Shown in pieces: positions 16,970 through 25,138 of a DNA stretch of 64,000 nt; the first letter of the stretch is position 1; each line of letters begins with the position of its first letter. The DNA comes from Stenotrophomonas maltophilia (GTDB lineage: Bacteria; Pseudomonadota; Gammaproteobacteria; Xanthomonadales; Xanthomonadaceae), in contig DEZI01000005.1 of NCBI GenBank assembly GCA_002364755.1, positions 335,791-399,790 of the forward strand, written 5' to 3'. The notes under the pieces were generated by a model, which saw only the letters and a list, made by a program, of their open reading frames with translations, did no database searches and was not told the origin of the DNA. The position numbers and the translations under genes were made by a program.

Positions 16970-17821
16970 TCAGCCGTTTAGTGCGTACTGCTTCTCGAAC
17001 CCTACCGGGGACAGCCCGTCGTTGGAACTGTGCCGCCGTTTTGGGTTGTAAAACATCTCGATGTACTGGAAGACGTCGGCGCGGGCCTCGTCGTGATTGC
17101 TGTAGATCCTCCGCTTGATCCGCTCCCGCTTCAGCAGCTGGAAGAAGCTCTCCATCGCCGCGTTGTCATGGCAATTGCCTCGTCGACTCATGCTGCACAC
17201 GATGTCGTGTTCGCGCAGGAAGCTCTGCCAGTCTTCGCTGGTGAACTGGGTTCCCTGGTCGGAGTGAAGCAGAAGCCCGGGGCTTGGTTTGCGCCGCCAC
17301 ACTGCAGCCAATAGCGCCTGCAAAACCAGGTCCGTATGTTGAGTTGGCCGGGTTGCCCATCCAACGACTTGGCGCGAAAACAGATCAAGCACTACCGCCA
17401 AGTACAGGAAGCCGTCATACGTGCGGATGTAGGTGATGTCCGTGACCCACGCGCGATTGGGTTCGCTGACCTTGAACCCGCGAGCCAGAACGTTCTTGGC
17501 GACTGATCCAACAGGGCCGCTCAAAGGGCGTGGTCGCCGACCGTAGCCGACCATTGCCCGCAGCCCCTCGCTCTTCATCAAGCGTGCCACGCGATGACGA
17601 CTACACGTCTCGCCAAGCTCGCGCAGATCTGTGGTCACTTTGCGGTGGCCATACACGGAGCCGCTTTCCAGCCAGCTGTGCTTGATCAGGCCAAGCAATC
17701 GCCGATCGTCCTTGTCGCGAGCGCTTGCCGGCTCTTTTAGCCAGGCGTAGTAGCCACTGCGATGGACGCCAAGTACTCGACACATCGCCGCGAGACCGAA
17801 CTCATCTGCGTGTTGCTTCAT
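16970..17821 (-). CDS. IS3-family transposase OrfB (DDE integrase domain)
   Basis: 283 aa as an ATG-initiated ORF. HTH_21-type N-terminal region (LGVHRSGYYAWL) followed by an rve integrase core. The DDE residues are visible in WVTDITYI, LHSDQGTQFTS and NAAMESFF. The frame is open upstream of the ATG and continuous with the end of orfA, so the active transposase is probably an OrfAB fusion made by -1 frameshifting. The product looks intact. Confidence 0.93.
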   Translation of the reverse strand: MKQHADEFGLAAMCRVLGVHRSGYYAWLKEPASARDKDDRRLLGLIKHSWLESGSVYGHRKVTTDLRELGETCSRHRVARLMKSEGLRAMVGYGRRPRPLSGPVGSVAKNVLARGFKVSEPNRAWVTDITYIRTYDGFLYLAVVLDLFSRQVVGWATRPTQHTDLVLQALLAAVWRRKPSPGLLLHSDQGTQFTSEDWQSFLREHDIVCSMSRRGNCHDNAAMESFFQLLKRERIKRRIYSNHDEARADVFQYIEMFYNPKRRHSSNDGLSPVGFEKQYALNG

Positions 17822-17838
17822 GAAGGCGTACTTTGCTC

Positions 17839-18117
17839 TTATCCCTTTGCAAAGTACGCGGCGGCTTTTTTTAGGATGTCTCGCTCTTCAGTGACCCGGC
17901 GTAGCTCAGCCTTGAGGCGGCGTACTTCCGCGTTCTGGTCCTGCTCAACACGCCGTCCAACATCGCCTTTGCCTTGTTGCCGCTTCCAGCTGTAAAGGCG
18001 GTGGATCGACACGCCCAGTCGCTCTGCAACCTCCGCTACCGGACGGCCGTACTCAACGATCTGTCGGACCGCCTCGATCTTGAACTCATCGGTGTACCGC
18101 TTCGTGCTCATAATCAC
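17839..18117 (-). CDS. IS3-family transposase OrfA (HTH)
   Basis: 92 aa. HTH_Tnp_1 domain (YTDEFKIEAVRQIVEYG ... VAERLGVSIHRLYSW) and a C-terminal leucine-zipper-like stretch (AEVRRLKAELRRVTEERDIL). Near its end the mRNA reads CTAAAAAAAGCC (the run of seven A corresponds to T at 17866-17872), a classic -1 slippery site placing OrfB in register. OrfA alone binds the terminal repeats and can repress transposition. Confidence 0.93.
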   Translation of the reverse strand: MIMSTKRYTDEFKIEAVRQIVEYGRPVAEVAERLGVSIHRLYSWKRQQGKGDVGRRVEQDQNAEVRRLKAELRRVTEERDILKKAAAYFAKG

Positions 18118-18241
18118 CTCCGCCTAAGCCATAGTTTATGGCTGCGAGGTGTCTACGGAACCTTGGGCGATTCACACCGCTTGATTGAGTCTTACTGACT
18201 TGATTGTGTTTTACTGAAATGATCGGATCGAGGTGAATGTC

Positions 18242-18787
18242 ATGAAGCGAGTCTTGGTCTGGATGACTTGGCTACTGCTGGTTTCGCTTGGCTTGTCCGG
18301 CTCGGCTTTCGCGGAGGGCGGCAGCTGTCCGCCTGGTTACTACCCCATCGGCGGACAGGGCGCGCAAGGCTGCGCACCGATACCAAGCGGCGGCGGCTCT
18401 GGGAGCTCTGGTTCGCAGGAAATACGGCTCAGCACCCCAACCGGGCGTTGGATAAAGACCTGGGGGGCCATTGCTGAGGCTACGGCGACAAGTGACGCTG
18501 GTGTCTCTGACGGCAAGCGGACGAAAGAGGAAGCTGAGCGGGAAGCGGTGGCACGTTGTCAGTCTACCGGCGCGAAGGACTGTGTCGCCCATTTCACATA
18601 CTACAATCAATGTGTTTCCTGGCTCATTCCAAAGGGGCGCAGCGGAGCAGGGCAGGCGGCTATCGCATCAGCTGGAACTCTTCACCTCGCGCGTTTGTCC
18701 GCGCAGACAAAGTGCAAAAATGACGTTGCCGGCATCTGTGAAGAGGTGTATGCCAACTGTACCAAGCCCATCTTCGAGGAATTCTGA
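18242..18787 (+). CDS. Secreted DUF4189-type protein, copy 2
   Basis: 181 aa, close paralogue of copy 1: the same signal-peptide pattern, SCPPGYYPIGGQ, Gly/Ser linker, the LSTPTGRW segment, and the same cysteine framework (RCQSTGAKDC, NQCVSW, KCKNDVAGICEEVYANC) ending TKPIFEEF. The start is chosen to match copy 1, MKRV; an upstream in-frame ATG adds three residues. The IS element separates it from copy 1, and since the IS genes are on the opposite strand it probably depends on readthrough or on its own promoter in the 65 bp after the IS end. Confidence 0.8.
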   Translation: MKRVLVWMTWLLLVSLGLSGSAFAEGGSCPPGYYPIGGQGAQGCAPIPSGGGSGSSGSQEIRLSTPTGRWIKTWGAIAEATATSDAGVSDGKRTKEEAEREAVARCQSTGAKDCVAHFTYYNQCVSWLIPKGRSGAGQAAIASAGTLHLARLSAQTKCKNDVAGICEEVYANCTKPIFEEF

Positions 18788-18829
18788 GCCGGAGGTCGCG
18801 CGGCCTGCCCCTGACTTAGGGGTGGCGTG

Positions 18830-19293
18830 TATGCGGTCCGGCGGTAACCTCGCGCGCCGAGGGTGGAAGCTGCCTGCCTGGCTGCTACCGTGTTGGTCGC
18901 CCAAAAGCACTGGGCTGCGCGCCCGTTCCGGTCAGGCGTCTCGTAATACGTCGTCCCAGGAAATCTAGCTGAGCACGCCAACAGGACGGTGGTTAAGGCC
19001 AGGGGAGCCATCGGCACGTCGATTCCCTGATGGAGGAAACTGAAACGTTCGCAGTGGAGCGCTGTGCCTCGACCGGCGCCAAAGATTGTGTAGTGGGCAG
19101 GACCTGCTTCATTCAATGCGTTTCGCGGCTTGTGCGGAAGGATCGCAATCCAAGCGGGCAAGGCGCGATTGGGACCGGTGCAACTCCTGAGTACGCCAGC
19201 ATGTTCGCGCAAAGCGTGTAAAAAAGTGATGTGCCGGGCCGCTGTGATGAGGCCTATGCCAACTGCACCTAGCCCAGCTTCAAGGAAGTCCGA
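18830..19293 (+). pseudogene. Decayed third DUF4189 copy
   Basis: Segments homologous to copies 1 and 2 appear in order but in different frames and with stops: a remnant of the PAWLLP-type N-terminal region near 18870, DNA matching the LSTPTGRW codons near 18969 but preceded by TAG, an open stretch 19030-19221 encoding ERCASTGAKDCVVGR and RKDRNPSGQGAIGTG, then a stop after FAQSV, and finally DNA for the ANCT end broken by TAG. There is no usable start or signal peptide. It is therefore a dead tandem duplicate, closer to copy 1 than to copy 2 in the DRNPSGQGAIGTG segment. Confidence 0.8.
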
Positions 19294-19847
19294 GCGCAAG
19301 TCCTGCGTGCGACCTGTGCCTCCTATTCCGATGCGTGGGGACCTAGGGGAACCCGTGCCAAGCGCTTGTGGACTTGCGCGACCGGTGTGCAGCGCCTTCG
19401 GTCCGGCCACTCCTATGCGAAGGTGCGTGGCGGCCTCTGAACCCGTCCAGCGCAGTTTGCCGTCAGAAGCCAAGGACGATTCGATCGTGTGATGCCAGGC
19501 CGAGGACGCCGGGCCAAAGTGGGTAGTCTGGCATGCCGTACGCATCGGGCGGGGGCCGACGACCATCTAACTTAGGTTGGCATACGTTCACGTTGCGGGG
19601 GCTCATTCTGTGATCAAGAGCGTTTTTCATATCGCGCCCCCTTCGACGCATCGAACCTGCGCGCGGTAAGCTCTTGTGCGTCAGAAAAATGACGCGCCAA
19701 TGCGAACGACTGCAGGAGCTTTCCCGTCCATGAGGACTGTGCCCGCCCGTCCAATGGGTGACGATTGCCAGCTTCCCCGATGCGCCACACCCGGCGCTAT
19801 GATCCGCCATGGCGGTCGACGCGGCGTATTCGAAGGAGTGGCTCGGG
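19294..19847. other. Gene-free stretch before the GH19 effector module
   Basis: No convincing coding frame or repeat is seen. It presumably holds the promoter of the inhibitor-effector pair, but no clear -35/-10 pair was found. No frame entering the inhibitor gene from here encodes a signal peptide. Confidence 0.5.
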
Positions 19848-20384
19848 ATGGAAACAGGGAACGGTGCGCACATGGACGATGCCCTGGCATTTGTTCCCTC
19901 CGGCGCGAACCTGCTGGAAGCCGTGCGCGGCGAGCGCAATGGCGAGGGTATCGAGTACCAGTTGCTGGTAATCGACCAGCCGTCGCCGGAAGGGCTGTCG
20001 CCCGGCCAGCATGGCCCCAATCGGGTGCTGCTGTTGCTGCGCGGTAATGGCGATGGGCGCTGGCAACTGGCCGCTCGCAACGACACGCTGGTGCCGTGTT
20101 CCACCCGCGGTGGCCTGTCGGGGGACCCTTTTGCGTATGCAATGGTAGAGGAAGACACGTTCAGCGTGATCACCAACGGTGGCAGCCGCCAGCGCTGGAG
20201 CAGTACGTACACCTTCCGCTTTGCCCCGGCGGAGAGCGCGTGCTGGGTCGATGCGGTGCGCCGCAAGGTCGTGGACATCGAGACCGAGGCGACCAACATC
20301 CGCGAATTCTCGGCAACGGAACTGGGGCGCGTGCGGTTCGAGGATTTCGACCCGGCTACGGTCGCCGAGGTGTCGCTGCCATGA
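19848..20384 (+). CDS. Putative immunity/lysozyme-inhibitor-like protein for the GH19 effector
   Basis: 178 aa from the ATG at 19848, which has AAGGAG 9 nt upstream; an ATG at 19809 would add 13 residues. The core (RVLLLLRGNGDGRWQLAARN, then VPCSTRGGLSGDPFAY, then FSVITNGGSRQRWSSTYTFRF) matches a family of usually secreted beta-rich proteins to which, from memory, the X. citri immunity protein XAC2610 is similar. Its place immediately upstream of a GH19 X-Tfe is the expected position of the cognate immunity gene. Oddly, neither start gives a signal peptide or lipobox, although the target of the effector is periplasmic. Assignment as immunity protein is therefore inference from context. Confidence 0.6.
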   Translation: METGNGAHMDDALAFVPSGANLLEAVRGERNGEGIEYQLLVIDQPSPEGLSPGQHGPNRVLLLLRGNGDGRWQLAARNDTLVPCSTRGGLSGDPFAYAMVEEDTFSVITNGGSRQRWSSTYTFRFAPAESACWVDAVRRKVVDIETEATNIREFSATELGRVRFEDFDPATVAEVSLP

Positions 20385-20441
20385 ACCAGGCTCCAACCGG
20401 CGGAATGGAATCCGCGCTGATGACGATCCAGGAGTTGCACC

Positions 20442-21443
20442 GTGTCGACGGATAGAGAGTCGCAACTGCTGCGGCAGGCGACGGATTCCGGCATTGATTC
20501 CCCCCGCGAGCTGGCCAACTTCATGGCGCAGGCGGGGCACGAGTCGCGTGGCCTGAGCCGCCTCAACGAGAGTTTCAACTACACCCGGGCGACCTCCCAG
20601 ATTCCGGTCGAAGCGGCGTGGCGCAATGGCAACGACGCGTTGGAATCGGCGCGCCAGGAAGCATTGCGCGGGCGCCCGAATGACCTGGCCGAGCTGATGT
20701 ATGGCGGCCGCCTTGGCAATGATGCGCCCGGCGATGCGCTGAAGTATCACGGGCGCGGCTACCTGCCGCTGACCGGGAAGGAAAACTACGAGCGCGCGGG
20801 GCAGGCACTCGACCTTGATCTGGTGAACCAGCCGGAACTGGCCGCTCAGCCCGAACACGCCGCCCGTATCGCCGTCTGGCAATGGCAGACCCGTGTGCCG
20901 GAGCATGCGCGTGAGAACGTTCGTGAGGCGACGTATGCCATCAACGGTGCGATGAACGGGGTTGAGGATCGGCTGCGCCGCTTCGATGCGTGGCAGCAGA
21001 AGCTGACCCCGGACGTGATGCATCGGCTGGCACATGGGGACGTGGGCGAGCAGGCGTCCTTGGGCCAGGCGGCGGGTCAGCCTGGTGTTGCCGGTAACCG
21101 GCTGTTCGATGACGCGCGCACGCAGCTGCAGCAGCTGGGGCCGCGCAGTGGCCTGCAGTCGGACCGGGAGCTGGACAATGCCGCCGGTGCGCTGGCTGTG
21201 AGCGCGCAGAAGGCCGGCCTGCAGCAGATCGATCACGTGGTGGCCGGCAACGATGGCCGCATGCTGTTTGCGGTGCAGGGCACGATGGGCGACCCGGCGA
21301 TGCTGCGTGCCTCGGTCGATCGCGCGCAGGCCGCGCAGCAGCCGTTGGAACAGAGCAGCCAGCAGCTGGCTGTTGCGCAGGACCGCCAGCAGGAACAAGC
21401 GGTCAGCCGCGACCAGGAGCAGCAGCGCTCCCGTTCGATGTGA
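20442..21443 (+). CDS. T4SS antibacterial effector (X-Tfe) with GH19 hydrolase domain
   Basis: 333 aa, GTG start with GGAG upstream; a TGA in the same frame at 20421 excludes earlier starts. Residues 1-190 are a GH19 chitinase/lysozyme-like domain: FMAQAGHESRG with the likely acid Glu34, LNESFNYT, and YHGRGYLPLTGKENY (102-116). It is expected to cut peptidoglycan. Residues about 215-333 are an XVIPCD: LQQIDHVV, FAVQGTMGDPAMLRASVD, and a Gln-rich tail ending QQRSRSM, the signal that binds VirD4. The domain order resembles X. citri XAC2609. The upstream gene is the likely immunity protein. Confidence 0.92.
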   Translation: MSTDRESQLLRQATDSGIDSPRELANFMAQAGHESRGLSRLNESFNYTRATSQIPVEAAWRNGNDALESARQEALRGRPNDLAELMYGGRLGNDAPGDALKYHGRGYLPLTGKENYERAGQALDLDLVNQPELAAQPEHAARIAVWQWQTRVPEHARENVREATYAINGAMNGVEDRLRRFDAWQQKLTPDVMHRLAHGDVGEQASLGQAAGQPGVAGNRLFDDARTQLQQLGPRSGLQSDRELDNAAGALAVSAQKAGLQQIDHVVAGNDGRMLFAVQGTMGDPAMLRASVDRAQAAQQPLEQSSQQLAVAQDRQQEQAVSRDQEQQRSRSM

Positions 21444-21482
21444 GGCCGGCCCGGCCGCCGTATGTCGGCCGGGTCGGGGTGC

Positions 21483-22790
21483 TCAGGCGTGCAGGGTGCG
21501 CGCGTGCTGCTGCGACTGCTCCAGCGCTGCGTCCTGTGCCTGGCGCTGCTGCGCGGCCAGCTGCCCCACGCGCTGGCTGCTCTGCTCCAGTGGCGTGTTC
21601 ATCGCCGCAGCAGTATCAACCGATACACGCAGGTGACCGGGATCACCACCCTGGCCCTGCACCGCGAAGCTGCGCGACGCGTCGTTGCTCATCACCACCT
21701 CATCAATGCGCTGGCCGCCGGCGGCACGCATTTCCGCCGCCAACGAGCCTGCAAGGCGCTCGCTGCCGGCATCCGGTGTACGGCCCAAGCGCGCGTCCTG
21801 CGCGTGCACGCCGCGCAGCGCATCGGTGTACAGCGGGTTGCCGACATGGTCGGGATGGGCCAGGCTGGCGCGGCCTTCCTTCGCCGCATCGCGCGCTTCG
21901 GGTTCGCCGGCCTGCAGCGGCCCGCGCGCAGTGTCGTACAGGTCGTAGAGGTTGCCGGTGATGCCGCGCGCGCCGATGGTGATGCCGCGGCGTATGCGGA
22001 TGACGTCGTCACGGTACTCGTTGATCATGTTCGCGTTCTGCCGCGCAAGCGCCTGGCTTTCCGGCGTGTTCAACACCGAATCGTTGCCGAGGAAGTTGTC
22101 CAGCTGGTGCGAGCTCAGCGAGGACGCCGCCGCGCCCACCGCGCTGTCGGGGATGAGCATGCGGAAGCGGCTGTTGCTGAAGCCCCAGTTGCCCAGCGTG
22201 TCGATCTCCTTTTCGGTGGCGTACATGCGCACCTGGCCGAAATGCTGGGAGGCCGAGCTCACCGGATCGGCCGCCATGACGTGGTTGATCAGGTTGTCGC
22301 CGCCTTCAGGAACGCGGTACGTCAGGCTGACCGCGCCATAGGCGTTGAACGTCTCGCCCTTGAGGTTGAAGTGGTGCGCGGAGACCTGCGCCAGGGTGCC
22401 GCCCAGCGAGTGGCCGGTAACGGTCACCTCGGGCGTATGGCCGAGATCGCGGCCCTGCTTGTTGGCGTACTCGAGCGCGCGCCGGGTCAGCTCCAGCGCG
22501 TCGTCAGCCTGCAGGTTGCGGCGCATCACCACCATGCCGGCATCGGTGAGCAGGCCATCGCGCACGATCTGGTCGGTGCCGCGGTGCGCCACCACGATCT
22601 CGTCGGTGTCCACGCGCTGGTAGATCGTGCCCTGGTAGCCGGTCAGGCGGTTGTTGACGTGCTCCAGCACGCGGTACGGGTGGCCATTGAGCGGGACAGG
22701 TTGTTCCTGGCCGGGCGCGTGGCGGCCCACGCGTTCGTCGCGGTAGGCATCCCTGGAGAGCGCAGCGTAGTCCTGGCTGGTAAGGGTCAC
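21483..22790 (-). CDS. T4SS antibacterial effector (X-Tfe) with class 3 lipase domain
   Basis: 435 aa. Residues 1-250 are an alpha/beta-hydrolase of the lipase class 3 type: nucleophile elbow GHSLGG (126-131, Ser128), probable Asp175 in AADPVSS and His228 in SSHQLDN. Residues about 307-435 are an XVIPCD starting ASLAHPDHVGNPLYTDAL, with LGRTPDAGSERLA, QRIDEVV, SFAVQGQGGDP and a Gln-rich tail. It should act as a phospholipase in the periplasm of target cells. The ATG overlaps the stop of the upstream lipoprotein gene by 4 bp, the usual coupled immunity-effector order. It converges on the GH19 effector with a 39-bp gap. Confidence 0.93.
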   Translation of the reverse strand: MTLTSQDYAALSRDAYRDERVGRHAPGQEQPVPLNGHPYRVLEHVNNRLTGYQGTIYQRVDTDEIVVAHRGTDQIVRDGLLTDAGMVVMRRNLQADDALELTRRALEYANKQGRDLGHTPEVTVTGHSLGGTLAQVSAHHFNLKGETFNAYGAVSLTYRVPEGGDNLINHVMAADPVSSASQHFGQVRMYATEKEIDTLGNWGFSNSRFRMLIPDSAVGAAASSLSSHQLDNFLGNDSVLNTPESQALARQNANMINEYRDDVIRIRRGITIGARGITGNLYDLYDTARGPLQAGEPEARDAAKEGRASLAHPDHVGNPLYTDALRGVHAQDARLGRTPDAGSERLAGSLAAEMRAAGGQRIDEVVMSNDASRSFAVQGQGGDPGHLRVSVDTAAAMNTPLEQSSQRVGQLAAQQRQAQDAALEQSQQHARTLHA

Positions 22791-23488
22791 GGGCGCACCT
22801 CGTTGGCGGTCAACGAGGCGGAGAACAGCTGGTCGCGCAGCTCGGCGCGGAAGCGGTTGGGATCATGCTGGCCGGTAGCGCCGTAGTCGGGCAGTTCGGC
22901 CACGCGCGGATAATCGCCACGCGGGTAGTGCCGGGTTTCGGTCTGCCCCTGCACGAATGGCTCGGCGCCGAGGAAGGACAGGAAGCGTGTCTCACCGTCG
23001 GCGCCAGTCGCCTTGAGCATCGCCCCGGCTCCGCTGAACACCCAGTTGCAGACGCCGCGACCGTAGTAGTCCTCGTCGAGCATGCGGTCCAGGTAGACGG
23101 TGCCGCGGTATTCGTCATCGGCCACCTTGCGCAGGATCACCGGCTCCTGGCTGGTGATGCGCGCAGCCACGCCGGTTTCCGGTTCGATGTAGCCACACTG
23201 GTCCTCGTTGCTGACGTCGTACTGGGCGACGCCTTCGATGAAGGCGAAATCGCCCGGTGCGTTCTGCAGCCGCAGCACCAGTTCGTAGGCCCGGCTGGGC
23301 GAGGGGTTGAGCTTGGCCAGGCCACGCCCTCCCTTGGCGACATCGGCGGCGGCGGGGTCGAGTTCCTGGGTCATGGCGATCTCCGTTCGGCAGGCAACCA
23401 GCATCAGCAGCAGCGTGCTTGGCAGCAGCAGGGTGCTGCGCCATCGGGCGCTGGAAGCGGTGGGTGGAAAGCGGGGATGACAGGTCAT
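22787..23488 (-). CDS. Lipoprotein, putative immunity protein for the lipase effector
   Basis: 233 aa from the ATG giving MTCHPRFPPT. N-terminal signal with hydrophobic core LLLPSTLLLMLVAC and lipobox Cys33, so a periplasm-facing lipoprotein. The mature part (200 aa) has no catalytic motif and contains two isolated cysteines in DQCGYIE and GVCNWVF. It is translationally coupled (ATGA) to the lipase effector and lies upstream of it, exactly as X-Tfi immunity genes do. Specific inhibition of the lipase is inferred from this arrangement; family not recognised. Confidence 0.8.
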   Translation of the reverse strand: MTCHPRFPPTASSARWRSTLLLPSTLLLMLVACRTEIAMTQELDPAAADVAKGGRGLAKLNPSPSRAYELVLRLQNAPGDFAFIEGVAQYDVSNEDQCGYIEPETGVAARITSQEPVILRKVADDEYRGTVYLDRMLDEDYYGRGVCNWVFSGAGAMLKATGADGETRFLSFLGAEPFVQGQTETRHYPRGDYPRVAELPDYGATGQHDPNRFRAELRDQLFSASLTANEVRP

Positions 23489-23773
23489 CAGCCGACCTGT
23501 CGAAGAACGTTCCTGGTAATGGCCGGTGCGACGGGAAAACACGATAGGTTTCCGTTCCTTGGCAGCAGGACGTCTTGATTATGGGACGGCTTCTTGACGA
23601 TATTCCACCGCTTCTCCGCTGAATATGCCGGGAGATTGGCATTTTCCGTCGATGGATCAGCCGAATCGTGATGGGGTTGGTCAATTCACATTGGTAACTC
23701 AGGCCGCTGCGTGCCGCGCGCGCGCATTGCAGGCATGCTTGTCACCACCCCTCACTCCACGTTCGAACGTGCC

Positions 23774-24286
23774 ATGATCTACGCCATCCGTGCTGAAACG
23801 CCGGCCGACATCGCGGCCATCCATGCGGTGACGGCGGCAGCCTTCAAGGATGCGGCGCACAGCAGCCACACCGAGCAGTACATCGTCGATGCACTGCGCG
23901 AGCGCGGCGAACTGGTGGTCTCGCAGGTGGCCGTGCAGGACGGGCAGGTGATCGGCCACGTGGCGGTGTCGCCGGTGGCGATCAGCGATGGCAGCGAGGG
24001 GTGGTTCGGTCTGGGGCCGATTTCAGTGGACCCGCCACATCAGGGGCTGGGTGTGGGCGCTGCGCTGATGCGGGCTGCACTGGATGCGTTGCAGGCCATC
24101 GGTGCACATGGCTGCGTGCTGCTGGGCGAGCCTGCCTTTTACGGCCGCTTCGGCTTCCACTGCGTGCCGGGTGTGGTGCTGCCGGGCGTGCCAGCGGAGT
24201 ACTTCCAGGCGCTGCTGCTGCAGGCGCCGATGCCGCGCGGCGAGATCAGTTACTCACCCGCGTTCGAGGCCGGCCCGTCCGGCTAG
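23774..24286 (+). CDS. GNAT N-acetyltransferase, YhbS-like
   Basis: 170 aa from ATG (MIYAIRAETPADIAAIHAV). GNAT fold: acetyl-CoA-binding loop SVDPPHQGLGVGAALMRAALDAL (pyrophosphate loop Q/R-x-x-G-x-G/A), then GCVLLGEPAFYGRFGF, typical of the YhbS group. The substrate is not predictable. A GTG or ATG 63 bp upstream would add residues without a counterpart. Stands alone, 285 bp from the T4SS immunity gene, and marks the end of the T4SS island. Confidence 0.85.
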   Translation: MIYAIRAETPADIAAIHAVTAAAFKDAAHSSHTEQYIVDALRERGELVVSQVAVQDGQVIGHVAVSPVAISDGSEGWFGLGPISVDPPHQGLGVGAALMRAALDALQAIGAHGCVLLGEPAFYGRFGFHCVPGVVLPGVPAEYFQALLLQAPMPRGEISYSPAFEAGPSG

Positions 24287-24315
24287 TACGCGGGCGGGCG
24301 AGGGGGGGGCTGCTG

Positions 24316-24519
24316 TCAGGGCGCGCGCCAGGGCGTGGGTTCCGGTTCCGGCGGCGGAATGCGGTCGCCGCCGATGTGTTCCAGCAGGGTGTTGGTACGG
24401 CGCTGTTCGGCCAGCAGTTCGCCCAGCAGGCGGCGCACGCCGAAGATCGCGAATGGCACCAGGATCCAGATGATCGTGAGTGCCAGCGTCGCCAGCGTTG
24501 CAAATGTGCTTCCATCCAT
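24316..24519 (-). CDS. Small single-pass membrane protein
   Basis: 67 aa from MDGSTFATLATL. One hydrophobic helix (about 5-27, IIWILVPFAIFG) followed by an amphipathic helix (VRRLLGELLAEQRRTNTLLEHI) and a Pro-rich end. Small phage-shock-like or uncharacterised inner-membrane proteins look like this; no family assigned. It is convergent with the GNAT gene at 23774 and downstream of another GNAT gene on the same strand. Confidence 0.6.
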   Translation of the reverse strand: MDGSTFATLATLALTIIWILVPFAIFGVRRLLGELLAEQRRTNTLLEHIGGDRIPPPEPEPTPWRAP

Positions 24520-24582
24520 GAGGTGTTGCTTCCTGCAGTGAAGGGGCATCGACACTAGCATGCCGGTGCGCCCACGCTGGCG

Positions 24583-25032
24583 TCAGCCGCCGTGGCGCAG
24601 ATGGATGAGCGGGTAGGGGCGGCCCTGCGAATCGACCTCCGAACGCCCGGTTTCGACAAAACCCATGCGCAGGTAGAAGCCCGGCGCCTGCGCGTTCTGT
24701 GCGTTGACGTCAGTGGTCAACGGGCGGTGCTGGGCCAGTGCGTGCTCGACCAGCTGCCGGCCGATGCCCTGGCCGCGCACCTCCGGATCAATGAACAGTG
24801 CTTCCATATGGCTGCCATCGAGCAGCATGAAGCCCTGCGGTCGATCCTGGCTGTCGACGGCCAGCAGCAGCGGCGCCTGCGGCAGGAAACCGGCGACTTC
24901 GGCATCGATGGCGCGGCGATCCTCGGCGCTGAGGAAATCGTGGGTGGCATCGACGGCGCGGCGCCAGAGATCGACAACGGCACCGCCGTCGGAGGCGCGC
25001 GAGGGGCGGAGTATGTTCAAGAACGTGCTCAC
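24583..25032 (-). CDS. GNAT N-acetyltransferase, YjaB-like
   Basis: 149 aa. GNAT signature at MEALFIDPEVRGQGIGRQLVEHAL, followed by TTDVNAQNAQAPGFYLRMGFVETGR, the pattern of the YjaB group, whose members acetylate small molecules or protein termini. Intact and of normal length. It is divergent from tadA, with about 105 bp between the two starts. Confidence 0.85.
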   Translation of the reverse strand: MSTFLNILRPSRASDGGAVVDLWRRAVDATHDFLSAEDRRAIDAEVAGFLPQAPLLLAVDSQDRPQGFMLLDGSHMEALFIDPEVRGQGIGRQLVEHALAQHRPLTTDVNAQNAQAPGFYLRMGFVETGRSEVDSQGRPYPLIHLRHGG

Positions 25033-25138
25033 GGTGCTGCGGTAAACGCCATTCTAGCGGCCCGGGCCCCTGCGGGTCGGCATTGGTCGAAGCGCGCTAC
25101 ACTGCCGCCGCGTGAACTGCCTGACGCCGAGAACCCTC

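Larger units (their letters stand above)
16939..18176. mobile_element. IS3-family insertion sequence between DUF4189 genes
   Basis: About 1,238 bp. The terminal inverted repeats are visible: the left end begins TGTGAATCGTCCAGG and the inverted right end begins TGTGAATCGCCCAAGG; the 27-bp ends share 22 positions, and both have the TG/CA tips of the IS3 family. It contains orfA and orfB on the minus strand in the usual overlapping arrangement. No target duplication is seen: the three flanking bases are AGA on the left and CCG on the right. It starts 8 bp after the stop of DUF4189 copy 1. Confidence 0.9.
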
